A program made the position numbers and the translations under genes. Below are positions 1 to 7,242 of a stretch of 64,000 bases of DNA, piece after piece; the first letter of the stretch is position 1, and each line of letters opens with the position of its first letter. Source of the DNA: CAG-103 sp963627135 (lineage in GTDB: Bacteria > Bacillota > Clostridia > Oscillospirales > Oscillospiraceae); the NCBI GenBank assembly GCA_963627135.1, contig CAVFZY010000024.1, positions 10,539 through 74,538 of the forward strand, given 5' to 3'. The notes beneath the pieces are model-generated. The model did not search any database. It had not been told where the DNA came from and was given only the letters and a program-made list of their open reading frames with translations.

Positions 1-15
1 ATCGACGCGGCAGAC

Positions 16-44
16 TTGTTTCGTTCACAATTTCGTGCTATAAT
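16..44 (+). promoter_or_regulatory. sigma-A promoter of the CobW gene pair
   Basis: A -35 element TTGTTT (16-21) and a perfect -10 TATAAT (39-44) are separated by 17 bases, about 50 bases before the chosen start codon. I saw no palindrome resembling a Zur box, though only 15 bases lie upstream in the window. Confidence 0.6.
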
Positions 45-96
45 AATAGACAAAATTTCGGGAGCGCGTGCCCCCAGACAGGAAGTGCTTTCTTTT

Positions 97-1200
97 ATGA
101 CAAAAATTGATATTTTCTCCGGTTTTCTCGGTGCCGGCAAGACCACGCTCATCAAAAAGCTGATCGCCGAGGCCTACACGGGCGAAAAGATCGTGCTAAT
201 CGAAAACGAGTTCGGTGAGATCGCCATCGACGGCGGCTTCCTCAAGGACTCCGGCGTACAGATCAACGAGATGAACTCCGGCTGCATCTGCTGCAGCCTC
301 GTGGGCGACTTTGCCGACGCGCTGCAGAAAGTGCTCGAGCAGTTCCACCCCGACCGCATCCTCATCGAGCCCTCGGGCGTCGGCAAGCTGAGCGACGTCA
401 TCCGCGCCGTGCAGGGCGTGCAGTCCGACGAACTGGTGCTCAACGGCTTCACGACCGTGGTCGACGCCAACAAGTGCAAGATGTACATGAAGAACTTCGG
501 CGAGTTTTTCAACAACCAGGTCGAGAACGCGAGCGCCATCATCCTCTCGCGCACCGAGGGCATCCGCCCCGAGAAGCTCGACGCCGCCGTAGCGCTGCTG
601 CGCGAGAAGAACCCGACCGCCACGATCGTGACCACGCCGTGGACGGAGCTCGACGGCAAGCAGATCCTCGAGACGATGGAGCGGCGCGACACGCTGTCCG
701 CCGAGCTGGAGCACCTTAAGGCCGAGGCCGCCGAGGACGAGCACGAGCACCATCATCATCACGATGACGACGTGGGCGAGCACGAATGCTGCTGCGGCCA
801 CCACCATCACCACGACGACGATGATGACGGTGACGATGACCACGACCACGAGCATCATCATGACCATGATCATGACGAGCACGACCACTGCTGCGGCCAT
901 CACCACCATCACCACCACGCAGACGAGGTGTTCACGAGCTGGGGCACCGAGACGCCGCGCAAATACACCGACGACGAGATCCGCACCGCGCTCGACGCGC
1001 TCATCCACGAGCACCGCTACGGCGTCGTGCTGCGCGCCAAGGGCATCGTGCCCGCGACCGACGGCGGCTGGATTCACTTTGACTACGTGCCCGGCGAGTC
1101 CGACGTCCGCCGCGGCAGCGCACAGGTCACCGGCCGCGTGTGCGTGATCGGGTCGCACCTGGCCGAGGATGCACTGAAGGAGCTGTTCCACATTGGCTGA
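97..1200 (+). CDS. CobW/G3E-family GTPase with long His/Asp/Cys-rich linker
   Basis: G3E-family GTPases use GTP hydrolysis to insert or deliver metals (cobalt, zinc, nickel). The 367-residue protein shows Walker A GFLGAGKTT at residues 9-17, the metal-site motif GCICC at 62-66 and EPSGVG at 91-96. Residues about 213-275 form a linker with roughly 28 histidines, Asp runs and CCCG and CCG clusters. A CobW C-terminal domain follows from about 280. The ATG at 97 is preferred over an upstream in-frame codon because AGGAAG lies about 11 bases before it and the G1 loop then sits at the usual distance from the N-terminus. The next gene overlaps its end. A zinc chaperone of the ZNG1/YeiR/YjiA kind is the likeliest role; the metal is inferred. 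Confidence 0.88.
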   Translation: MTKIDIFSGFLGAGKTTLIKKLIAEAYTGEKIVLIENEFGEIAIDGGFLKDSGVQINEMNSGCICCSLVGDFADALQKVLEQFHPDRILIEPSGVGKLSDVIRAVQGVQSDELVLNGFTTVVDANKCKMYMKNFGEFFNNQVENASAIILSRTEGIRPEKLDAAVALLREKNPTATIVTTPWTELDGKQILETMERRDTLSAELEHLKAEAAEDEHEHHHHHDDDVGEHECCCGHHHHHDDDDDGDDDHDHEHHHDHDHDEHDHCCGHHHHHHHADEVFTSWGTETPRKYTDDEIRTALDALIHEHRYGVVLRAKGIVPATDGGWIHFDYVPGESDVRRGSAQVTGRVCVIGSHLAEDALKELFHIG

Positions 1201-2158
1201 CACGAAACAGCAGGTGCCGGATCTGCCGGTGTACCTGTTCACCGGCTTTCTGGAGGCCGGCAAGACGAAATTCATTCAGGAGACACTCGAGGACAACCGC
1301 TTTCATAAGGGCGAACGCACGCTGCTGCTGCTGTGCGAAGAGGGCGAGGAAGTCTACGAGCCGGACAAGTTCTGCGCCAGCAACGTCTTTGTGCGCACCA
1401 TCGACGAGGAGTCTGAGCTCACCGTCTCGCACCTGAAGGCGCTGCAGGACGAGATCCAGCCCGAGCGCGTGCTCGTGGAGTTTAACGGTATGTGGATGCT
1501 CGACTCGCTCTACGGCAACCTGCCGGAGGGCTGGGCCGTGGCGCAGGAATTCCTGTTTTGCGATGCGACGTCGTTTTTGAGCTACAACGCGAACATGCGC
1601 CAGCTCACGGTGGACAAGCTCAAGAGCGCCGAGCTCGTCGTGCTCAACCGCTACAACGACAGCATGGACCGTATGGAGATGCACCGCATCATCCGCGCCA
1701 TCTCCCGCCGGTGCGACATCGCGTATGAATACACGGACGGCAAGGTCGTGTACGACGACATCGAGGACCCGCTGCCGTTCGACCTCGACGCCCCGGTCGT
1801 CGAGATCGAGGATCGCGACTTCGCCATCTGGTACCGCGATATGTCCGAGGAGCCGAAGAAGTACGACGGCAAGACCATCGAGGTCAAGTGCCGCTGCCTC
1901 GTGCGCAAGAACGTGCCAAAGGGCTGCTTCATCGCCGGGCGGCACGTCATGACCTGCTGTGTGCAGGACATTCAGTTCGCGGGCATCATCTGCGTGTGGG
2001 ATCACGCCGACGAGATCCGCAACGACGAGTGGGCCATCATCACGGCCCGGCTGGACTACAAGTTCCACCGCGCCTACGGCCGCAAGGGCCCCGTGTTCAC
2101 GGTGCTGGCCGTACAGGAGGTCGAAAAGCCGGAGGAACCGGTGGCCACGTTCTATTAA
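1193..2158 (+). CDS. Divergent CobW-like GTPase fused to a DUF1980-like C-terminal domain
   Basis: This 321-residue protein begins at a TTG codon overlapping the stop of the previous gene, with AAGGAG at 1178-1183, so the two are translationally coupled. Residues 18-26 (GFLEAGKTK) are a Walker A loop, and LNRYND (151-156) resembles a G4 motif with Arg in place of Lys. The GCICC metal motif of the partner is absent. Residues about 221-315 (KxVEVKCRCLVRK, then FIAGRHVMTCCVQD) resemble the C-terminal domain of DUF1980/TIGR03943 (YcgQ) proteins, whose partners are YcgR-type permeases. A metal-handling partner of the upstream GTPase is likely. The DUF1980 match is from memory of the family motif. 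Confidence 0.75.
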   Translation: MADTKQQVPDLPVYLFTGFLEAGKTKFIQETLEDNRFHKGERTLLLLCEEGEEVYEPDKFCASNVFVRTIDEESELTVSHLKALQDEIQPERVLVEFNGMWMLDSLYGNLPEGWAVAQEFLFCDATSFLSYNANMRQLTVDKLKSAELVVLNRYNDSMDRMEMHRIIRAISRRCDIAYEYTDGKVVYDDIEDPLPFDLDAPVVEIEDRDFAIWYRDMSEEPKKYDGKTIEVKCRCLVRKNVPKGCFIAGRHVMTCCVQDIQFAGIICVWDHADEIRNDEWAIITARLDYKFHRAYGRKGPVFTVLAVQEVEKPEEPVATFY

Positions 2159-2171
2159 GTGCACAAGTGCA

Positions 2172-2205
2172 AAAAATCAGCCGCCCGACGGGCGGCTGAT
2201 TTTTC
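2172..2205. terminator. Bidirectional intrinsic terminator
   Basis: An A-run, a GC-rich stem (ATCAGCCGCCC paired with GGGCGGCTGAT) and a T-run lie between convergent genes, so it can end both the GTPase pair and the minus-strand ABC operon. Confidence 0.85.
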
Positions 2206-2216
2206 TTTGCCGGGAT

Positions 2217-3035
2217 TCAGTTTTCCGGATCCTCGGCCGTGGACAGCAGGACGCGGTCGTTATCAAAGGCCTCGCCCGCCTTGGCAGCAAAGGCATCGAG
2301 CAGGCCCTGCACGGTCATGCCCGCGCGCTCCGGGCCGGAGACATCGAGCACGATGCGGCCGGCATCCATCATGAGCGTGCGCGTGCCGAGCTCGAGCGCC
2401 TGATGCATGTTGTGCGTGATCATGAGGCAGGAGATGCTGCGCTCCGACACGACGCTGCGCGTGAGCGCGAGCACCTTGTCGGCCGTGACGGGGTCGAGCG
2501 CGGCCGTGTGCTCGTCGAGCAGCAGCAGCTCGGGCGTGACCATGGTGGCCATGAGCAGCGTCAGCGCCTGGCGCTGGCCACCGGAGAGCAGGCCGACAGG
2601 CGTGTTCATACGGTCCTCCAGCCCCATGTCGAGCTGGGCGAGCGCGTCGCGGAAAAAGTCGCGGTCGCGGCGGCTCACGCGGCGGAAGAGCACATGCCGG
2701 TCCGAAGAGCGCAGGTAGGCCACGGCGAGGTTTTCCTCGATGGTCATGTGCGGCGCGGTGCCCTTGAGCGGGTCCTGGAACAGGTGGCCGATGCGGCGGC
2801 TGCGCTTGTGCGACGGCAGGAACGTGATGTCCCGCCCGTCGAGCATGATGGTGCCGTTATCGGCATAGAACACACCGGCGATGGCATTGAAGAGCGTGCT
2901 CTTGCCGGCGCCGTTGGAGCCGACGATGGTGGCAAACTCCCCATCGGCCAGCCGGAGCGAGAGATCGGAAATAGCGCGCTTCTCGTTGACGGTGCCGGCA
3001 TTGAACGTCTTGGAAATGTGGGAAACTTCAAGCAT
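2217..3035 (-). CDS. ABC importer ATPase, TrpXYZ-type (ABC_sub_bind partner)
   Basis: The cytoplasmic ATP-hydrolysing subunit of the three-gene importer. It carries Walker A GSNGAGKST, signature LSGGQRQAL and Walker B LLLLDEH, the DEH ending being common in this branched-chain-like subclass. The start MLEVSHISKTF (272 residues) overlaps the permease stop by 8 bases, giving translational coupling; a longer in-frame extension upstream lies inside the permease gene and looks non-coding. With the permease and the PF04392-type lipoprotein it forms the layout known as the tryptophan/tyrosine transporter TrpXYZ. Substrate rests on the upstream T-box. Confidence 0.88.
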   Translation of the reverse strand: MLEVSHISKTFNAGTVNEKRAISDLSLRLADGEFATIVGSNGAGKSTLFNAIAGVFYADNGTIMLDGRDITFLPSHKRSRRIGHLFQDPLKGTAPHMTIEENLAVAYLRSSDRHVLFRRVSRRDRDFFRDALAQLDMGLEDRMNTPVGLLSGGQRQALTLLMATMVTPELLLLDEHTAALDPVTADKVLALTRSVVSERSISCLMITHNMHQALELGTRTLMMDAGRIVLDVSGPERAGMTVQGLLDAFAAKAGEAFDNDRVLLSTAEDPEN

Positions 3036-3960
3036 CGGTCTCGTCCCCCTTTCCGGACAGGGTGCGCAGCTTGCGGGCGTTGGACTTGATCTTCGCCAGA
3101 TGGACATAGTCCTTCATGTTCGGCGCGGCGATGGCGACGGCCACGATGACGGCGGACACGAGCTTGAAATACTCGGCCGAGATGTTCAGCCGCAGCGCCA
3201 GCGCGATAATGAAGCGGTAGACGATGCTGCCGAGCACGACACAGACGACGCGCTTGCCCACGCCGCTGCGGTGACCGGCAAAGACCTCGCCGATGATGAG
3301 GCTCGCCAGTGCGATCGTGACCATGCCGGTGCCAAGGTTGATGTCACAAAACTTGTTATACTCCCCGATCAGGCAGCCGGACAGCGCCGTGAGGGCGTTG
3401 GCCAGACACAGGCCGATCGTGATGGTGGCTTTCGGGTTGATGGAGGAAGCGCTGACCATATCGAGACTGTCGCCCGTGGCGCGGATGGACAGGCCGAGCG
3501 ACGTGCCGAAAAAGCGGATGAGCACAATCACGATGACCGCCGCGATGAGCGCGAGCAGGATCAGCCGGCTCCACTGCCCGCCGACAAGGCCCTTGAAGAG
3601 CGAGAATACCGTGTCACGGCCGGTGATGGACACGTTGGACGAAAAGCCCATGACCGCAAGGTTGATCGTGTAAAGGCCGGTGTTCGAGATGATGCCGGCG
3701 AGGATGCTCTCGACGCCGAGGCGCGTCTGCAAAAAGGCTGTGATGTAGCCCGAGAGCATACCCGCCGCCATGGCCGCGAACAGCGCAAGGATCGGGTGGC
3801 CGGCGATGGTGAGCATGGCGCCCACGGCGCAGCCGAGCGTGAAGCAGCCGTCCGTGGAGAGGTCGGCGATATTCAGGATGGAAAAGCTGATGAACAGCGC
3901 CAGCGCAACGAGGCCGTAAATGAGGCCGACCTCGAGCGCCGTCTGCAAAACGGTCAGCAT
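3028..3960 (-). CDS. ABC importer permease, TrpXYZ-type
   Basis: A 310-residue polytopic inner-membrane protein of the branched-chain/ABC_sub_bind permease class, with many hydrophobic segments and a conserved core (NIADLSTDGCFTLG near residue 30, then ASLIIGEVF). GAAGGAGGGA precedes the ATG. It sits between the binding-protein gene (30-base gap) and the ATPase gene (8-base overlap). One permease gene implies a homodimer, as is usual for this transporter class. Confidence 0.87.
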   Translation of the reverse strand: MLTVLQTALEVGLIYGLVALALFISFSILNIADLSTDGCFTLGCAVGAMLTIAGHPILALFAAMAAGMLSGYITAFLQTRLGVESILAGIISNTGLYTINLAVMGFSSNVSITGRDTVFSLFKGLVGGQWSRLILLALIAAVIVIVLIRFFGTSLGLSIRATGDSLDMVSASSINPKATITIGLCLANALTALSGCLIGEYNKFCDINLGTGMVTIALASLIIGEVFAGHRSGVGKRVVCVVLGSIVYRFIIALALRLNISAEYFKLVSAVIVAVAIAAPNMKDYVHLAKIKSNARKLRTLSGKGDETDA

Positions 3961-3990
3961 GGAGCTCCCTCCTTCGGGATGTCAGATCAA

Positions 3991-5034
3991 TTAGTCAAAA
4001 TCCTGCTGCGTGGTCGTCTCGAGCACGGAGCTGCACTTGCCTTCAAACGCGCTGCGCACGGCGGTGATGTCATAGCCGAGGGCAGCGCAGCTTTCGGTGT
4101 TGATCATGGCGATGCCGTTATCGAACGTGGTCACAGGCAGCGTGGCGGGGTCCTTGCCGTCGACCAGAACCTGCACGACCATGTCGGCCGTGATGGTGCC
4201 GAGCTTGGTGTAATCCACGCCGTAGCCGACGAACGCACCGTTGAGGGCGAAGGAGTCCGCGCCGCAGTACTGCGGGATCTTGGCGTTGAGGAACTTCTCG
4301 TAGATGGCGAGCTCGGCGGTCATGATGGTGTTATCGGTCGGGGTGAAGACGGCGTCGACCTTCTCGGCGATGAGCGCGTCAACTGCAGAGGTGACTTCAT
4401 CGGTAGTGGTACCGGTCTTTTCCACATAGCGGATATTCTTGCTGTCGAGGTAGGCCTTCGCGTCCTCGATGGCCTGCTTGGAGGAGTCCTCGCTCTTGGA
4501 GTAGAGCAGGCCGACGGTCTTGGTGTCCGGGTTCTGGGCGAGCATCAGGTCGAGCAGGCCCTTGGTGTTGAGCGCGTCGCTCGTGCCGGTGATGCGGCCG
4601 CCGGGCGCGTCGAGCGACTCGACGATGCCGGCGCCGACAGGATCCGTCACAGCGGAGAAGACGATGGGGATCTCGGTGTCCTCGGTGGCGGACTGCATGA
4701 TCTTCACGGCCGGGGTCGCGATCGGGACGATGAGGTCCACGCCCTTGCTGACGAGCTCGGCGCCGATCTGGTTGAGCGTCGTGCCGTCTGCCTGGCCGTT
4801 GTAGAGCGTGTAGTCAAAGGTCACGCCCAGCTCCACGGCCTTGGCATCGAGCTCGGCCTCGATAGCTGCCTCGATCTGGTTGAGGGACGCATCGTCCACA
4901 TACTGCACGATGCCGACCTTGTAGGTCTTGCCATCGGCCTTATTGTCCTCGGTCTTGCTGCCGCAGGCGGACAGGCCTATGAGCGCGGTGACGGCGAGCA
5001 CGCCGCCGACGATCTTCTGAAAAGTCTGATTCAT
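3991..5034 (-). CDS. ABC substrate-binding lipoprotein (PF04392 / TrpX-like)
   Basis: A 347-residue secreted solute-binding protein. Its signal peptide ends in the lipobox LSAC near residue 20, so it should be lipid-anchored outside the membrane. The body has the PF04392 pattern (YKVGIVQYVDDASLNQI near the N-terminus, then DLIVPIATPA and GLLYSKSEDSS). The ATG at 5034 follows GAAGGAG; an extension to 5241 would run into the T-box terminator and lacks a ribosome site. It is the first gene behind the T-box leader, so the whole importer should respond to uncharged tRNA. Confidence 0.9.
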   Translation of the reverse strand: MNQTFQKIVGGVLAVTALIGLSACGSKTEDNKADGKTYKVGIVQYVDDASLNQIEAAIEAELDAKAVELGVTFDYTLYNGQADGTTLNQIGAELVSKGVDLIVPIATPAVKIMQSATEDTEIPIVFSAVTDPVGAGIVESLDAPGGRITGTSDALNTKGLLDLMLAQNPDTKTVGLLYSKSEDSSKQAIEDAKAYLDSKNIRYVEKTGTTTDEVTSAVDALIAEKVDAVFTPTDNTIMTAELAIYEKFLNAKIPQYCGADSFALNGAFVGYGVDYTKLGTITADMVVQVLVDGKDPATLPVTTFDNGIAMINTESCAALGYDITAVRSAFEGKCSSVLETTTQQDFD

Positions 5035-5165
5035 GATTGTTTCTCCTTCTATTGAAAAGTGATGGTTTTTTAAGCGATTCGGATACGGTCTGACGAGGCA
5101 AAAATTCTCCGGCCGCCACGCCATCGTCTGGTTCTGCACATATGCATCCCTCCTGCGGTGATTTG

Positions 5166-5447
5166 CGCAATAAAAAAAGCCTCGTCCACGAAACGGTTTC
5201 CTCCGTTTCATGGGACAAGACTGTAACTCCTGCGGTGCCACCCATGTTGGCGCTCATGCGCCCACTTTGCACGTACGATCATACGCTCCGCCGGATAACG
5301 GCCGCGGCCACCGTCGCCCCTCATGCTGCTGCAATCGGTTTGCCCTCGCGAGTCCATTCGCCATTCGTCCGCTGCAGCGCTTCCACCGCCCGCTGCTCTC
5401 TGAAAGCTTCGTAAATGGGTACTCCTCTCGGTCATCGGTTTGTCGAT
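5166..5447 (-). promoter_or_regulatory. T-box leader, probable tryptophan specifier
   Basis: On the minus strand the leader has the conserved T-box sequence TGGGTGGCACCGCAG (core at 5226-5244). It is followed by a strong terminator (CCATGAAACGG pairing with CCGTTTCGTGG, then a T7 run at about 5173). Stem I features upstream are GGAGTA, AGAGAGC and the GGxGGTGGAA stretch. In the 3' side of the specifier loop lies AATGGAC; the codon TGG (5354-5356) followed by A is the expected specifier position, giving tRNA-Trp. Uncharged tRNA would favour antitermination and importer expression. Stem boundaries are by eye. Confidence 0.9.
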
Positions 5448-5453
5448 GGTGCT

Positions 5454-5482
5454 ACTCTACCACTTACCGCGCCGGATTGCAA
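5454..5482 (-). promoter_or_regulatory. Promoter for the T-box leader and ABC operon
   Basis: Reading the minus strand, TTGCAA (-35) and TAGAGT (-10) are separated by 17 bases, ending a few bases before the start of T-box stem I. Confidence 0.6.
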
Positions 5483-5535
5483 GCCCCATTCTCACAAATC
5501 TGCACAATTTTTTTGCGCAGCTTTTTACGCTTTGA

Positions 5536-5569
5536 CGAAAAACGTCCCTGACCGGCGGTCAGGGACGTT
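5536..5569 (-). terminator. Intrinsic terminator after the NAGPA-type gene
   Basis: The stem AACGTCCCTGACC/GGTCAGGGACGTT with a T5 tail on the minus strand lies directly after the stop codon and upstream of the T-box promoter. It insulates the two operons. Confidence 0.85.
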
Positions 5570-5578
5570 GCGGATGGC

Positions 5579-7105
5579 TTATTTTCCGGCGTATACAAAG
5601 GCGTTCGGCAGCGTGCGCCCGGCAGTGAGCGCGGGGTTGGAGCTGCGCATGATGTACTTGCCCTTGTACCAGATCATGGCGCTGGTACCGCCGTCAAGAT
5701 TCATAGCCTGCATGCAGTCGTGCTTGGCCATGATGGCTGCGCAGTCCGGCACGCTGATGCCGACCGACGTCGTGAGCCGGCCCTCCACGAGCAGAGCAAT
5801 GATCTCGCCGTACTTCGACTGGCCAAGGCAGGCGCGCGGCTGCAGGTCGGAGAAGCCGCTGCGGGAATTGACGACCGTCTCCCCGTCGATGATCATGGCG
5901 GGCGAGAACTCGACCGCGTCCGTCGTGCCGGGCGAGACCTCGGAATCGCTGTCGCGGATGTAGATACGGTTGTCCTCATGCAGCTCCAGGCGCTTGTAGC
6001 CGTAGCCCATGTGCTCGCCGTAGGACTTGCCGTTGCACATGGCGTAGCCCGCGAGGGTGCCGCCGTTGCCGGTGCCGCCCGGATCGATGAAGCCGGAGCC
6101 GGTCATGCCGATGACGCCGCCGTGGGCCTCGGCGATCTGGCCGCAGACCTGACCGATGCTGCCCAGCGTGGTCGCAGCCTGCAGGCTCAGGCGCGACGGG
6201 TCTTTCATGATGACGAGCACGCCGCGGTAAGTACTGCCTTTCACACGCGCGATGAGGATCTCATTCTGCGCGTCGATCGCGAGCACCTGCTCGCCCTGCG
6301 TGGTGGTGATGCTGGTGCCGCTGTCCGTGAGGGCGGACTTGTCGATGTTGATGCTGCTCCAGCCTGCGGCGAGAACATCAGGATGCTCCTTGACATACGC
6401 CTGCATGCTCGGCACATCCACCTCCCAGAAGAGGTTATAAAACGCGATCTCTTCCTTGCTCATGCCAGTAGTATCCGTGAGCGTGGGGTTGCGGGACTCG
6501 ACCGCCTCCTCTTCCCACTCGCTGTTGACACCGATCTGCGCCTCCCTGGCCGCCTCCATTTCGGCGACGACCTTGTCAATGACGCTACGTGGGATGAACG
6601 CCGTGGCCAGCCACTGGTGGCTGAGCGTGTTCATGGCCGTCTGGATATAGGCCGTGCGCCACTTGGCGATGAACGGAATGTCGGAATAGACCGCCGTCAG
6701 GTACAGGCCGGCAAGAATGGCCAGCACGAGAAACAGGATCAGCAGCCGACGGCCGAGGCTCTTTTTCTTCTTCGGCTTTTTGGCCTTTTTCGCCTTGCGG
6801 CCGCGCTTACCGGTCGGGGCCGGGGCGGTCTGCTGGGCGCGGCGGCGGTCGGCCGACGCGCTGCGGCGCGGCCGGGCGGCCTCCTCCGTCCACTGGCTGG
6901 CATATGCCTGCTGGGCAGAGCGCTGCTGCGCAGTATCGGAAACGAACCGCTGCTGGGCGGAACGCTGCTGGGCCGGGCGCTGCTGCGCAGTATCGGAAAC
7001 GAACCGCTGCTGGGCGGAACGCTGCTGGGCCGGGCGCTGCTGCGCAGTATCGGAAGCGGGCCGCTGCGTGCCCGTGGGGCGCGGCGGCGCGGAAAACAGC
7101 TTCAA
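5579..7105 (-). CDS. Membrane-anchored phosphodiester glycosidase (NAGPA/DUF2233) domain protein
   Basis: A 508-residue type II membrane protein. Residues 1-110 are a cytoplasmic Gln/Arg/Ala tail with a 19-residue repeat ending in a Lys-rich patch. One membrane segment follows (LLILFLVLAILAGLYL). The extracellular half has the NAGPA pattern: ITGSGF-like GMTGSGFIDPGG, SRSGFSDLQPRACLGQ and NLDGGTSAMIWYKGK near the C-terminus. Family members hydrolyse sugar phosphodiesters, and some act on exopolysaccharide or wall glycans; the substrate here is unknown. The start is TTG, with GGAGGAG 7 bases before it. A terminator separates it from metG upstream, so it is probably transcribed alone. Confidence 0.82.
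   Translation of the reverse strand: MKLFSAPPRPTGTQRPASDTAQQRPAQQRSAQQRFVSDTAQQRPAQQRSAQQRFVSDTAQQRSAQQAYASQWTEEAARPRRSASADRRRAQQTAPAPTGKRGRKAKKAKKPKKKKSLGRRLLILFLVLAILAGLYLTAVYSDIPFIAKWRTAYIQTAMNTLSHQWLATAFIPRSVIDKVVAEMEAAREAQIGVNSEWEEEAVESRNPTLTDTTGMSKEEIAFYNLFWEVDVPSMQAYVKEHPDVLAAGWSSINIDKSALTDSGTSITTTQGEQVLAIDAQNEILIARVKGSTYRGVLVIMKDPSRLSLQAATTLGSIGQVCGQIAEAHGGVIGMTGSGFIDPGGTGNGGTLAGYAMCNGKSYGEHMGYGYKRLELHEDNRIYIRDSDSEVSPGTTDAVEFSPAMIIDGETVVNSRSGFSDLQPRACLGQSKYGEIIALLVEGRLTTSVGISVPDCAAIMAKHDCMQAMNLDGGTSAMIWYKGKYIMRSSNPALTAGRTLPNAFVYAGK
6922..7055. repeat. 57-bp in-frame tandem repeat in the NAGPA-type gene
   Basis: Two nearly identical 57-bp units plus a partial third encode a 19-residue unit (DTAQQRPAQQRSAQQRFVS) in the cytoplasmic tail. 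Near-identity at DNA level points to recent expansion and possible length variation. Confidence 0.85.
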
Positions 7106-7185
7106 GGGGCAACTCCTCCTTTACTTTGGGAGATTACAAAGGGCTTGACGGCAGGGGAACGGAAAATGTTCCGCACCCGGCGGGA

Positions 7186-7217
7186 AAAACGGGAAGGCTC
7201 GCCGAGCGAGCCTTCCC
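7186..7217 (-). terminator. Intrinsic terminator after metG
   Basis: A 12-base-pair stem (GGGAAGGCTCGC with GCGAGCCTTCCC) is followed by T5 on the minus strand, 26 bases past the metG stop. Confidence 0.85.
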
Positions 7218-7242
7218 GGAAACGTGCAGGGGGTGCGGCCGC

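Noticed and set aside
16..96. N-terminal extension of the first GTPase
   Set aside because: It would start inside the promoter; the ATG at 97 has a ribosome site and places the G1 loop normally.
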